Positions 63,936 to 64,000 of a stretch of DNA of 64,000 nt are shown here, piece by piece. The stretch lies in NCBI RefSeq assembly GCF_018736065.1, contig NZ_CP076129.1, forward strand, positions 744,001-808,000, given 5' to 3'. A program made the translations under genes and the position numbers. Under the pieces are notes generated by a model. It saw nothing but the letters and a program-made list of their open reading frames with translations, did no database searches and was not told the origin of the DNA. This stretch comes from Flammeovirga kamogawensis. GTDB taxonomy: Bacteria > Bacteroidota > Bacteroidia > Cytophagales > Flammeovirgaceae. Numbering within the stretch: position 1 is the first letter of the stretch; each line of letters opens with the position of its first letter.

Positions 63936-64000
63936 TGTTGTGTAACGTAATGGCTAAACTACGACCAGCGGGTGCGTCACCCGATGGATGGAGATTAGCT
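63936..64000. repeat. attC-like foldable repeat (copy 2, cut by window edge)
   Basis: TGTGTAACGTAATGGCTAAACTACG aligns with 63096-63119 of copy 1 (positions 63940-63963 here), and the inner stem CGGGTG-CGT-CACCCG (63969-63983) replaces CGGTTG/CAACCG with matched changes in both arms. The closing arm GGAGATTAGC is also present. The right end lies outside the window. Confidence 0.6.

Overview
The window looks like the chromosome of a low-GC marine bacterium of the phylum Bacteroidota, most plausibly a Flammeovirga-like member of the Cytophagales that feeds on algal polysaccharides. This is an inference. The evidence is very AT-rich DNA, type IX secretion (T9SS) C-terminal sorting domains on several large secreted proteins, LytTR two-component genes, BACON domains, and a set of agar/alginate/fucoidan-type enzymes.

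Layout. (1) 1-6.2 kb (minus strand): a secreted beta-helix protein with ten MBG repeats and a T9SS tail (cut by the window edge), then a GH50-like beta-agarase. (2) 6.5-18.7 kb (plus strand): an ORF that fuses the front of an RND adaptor to the back of a TolC-like channel, a LytS/LytR-type kinase-regulator pair, then a complete ABC export and regulation cluster (adaptor, TolC, MacB-type ATPase, two FtsX-type permeases, sigma-54 response regulator, histidine kinase). (3) 18.8-26.3 kb (minus): two tandem PL6 alginate-lyase-type proteins with BACON, Big_2, F5/8C and T9SS modules. Each gene has the same double palindromic operator upstream. (4) 27-34.8 kb: a lipoprotein, an esterase-GH95 fusion, a decayed lipoprotein gene, a DUF1080 lipoprotein and a sulfatase, together a likely sulfated galactan/fucan utilisation segment. 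(5) 35-42.9 kb: the MoxR-DUF58-DUF4350-DUF4129-like-SpoIIM-RDD cluster, then an esterase. (6) 43.3-46.3 kb: a gingipain-family (C25) T9SS peptidase.

(7) 46.3-64 kb is an accessory island and the most unusual part. It holds a putative effector with a LysM-like segment, followed by an LRR lipoprotein, then a duplicated effector tail with a second LRR lipoprotein, and then further tail debris. This is the layout expected of a toxin-immunity locus that grows by partial duplication, though no toxin domain is recognised. Beyond it are decayed pieces of a CocE/NonD-type hydrolase, three overlapping membrane/DUF4178-like paralogues, a TonB-C-domain protein, secreted unknowns, an alpha/beta hydrolase flanked by two copies of a four-hairpin repeat, an OLD-family AAA-TOPRIM nuclease, and a secreted unknown lying between two attC-like foldable repeats. 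Small two-hairpin repeats with compensating base changes are scattered between these genes.

How the parts fit together. The secreted enzymes are likely exported by Sec and then T9SS or lipidation. The agarase, sulfatase and GH95 would attack sulfated red-algal or brown-algal polymers, and the PL6 pair would attack alginate, probably under one regulator that reads the shared TTGGTTNNCCAA sites. The right-hand island shows repeated duplication, truncation and repeat insertion rather than metabolic function. No rRNA, tRNA, CRISPR array, transposase or integrase gene was seen.
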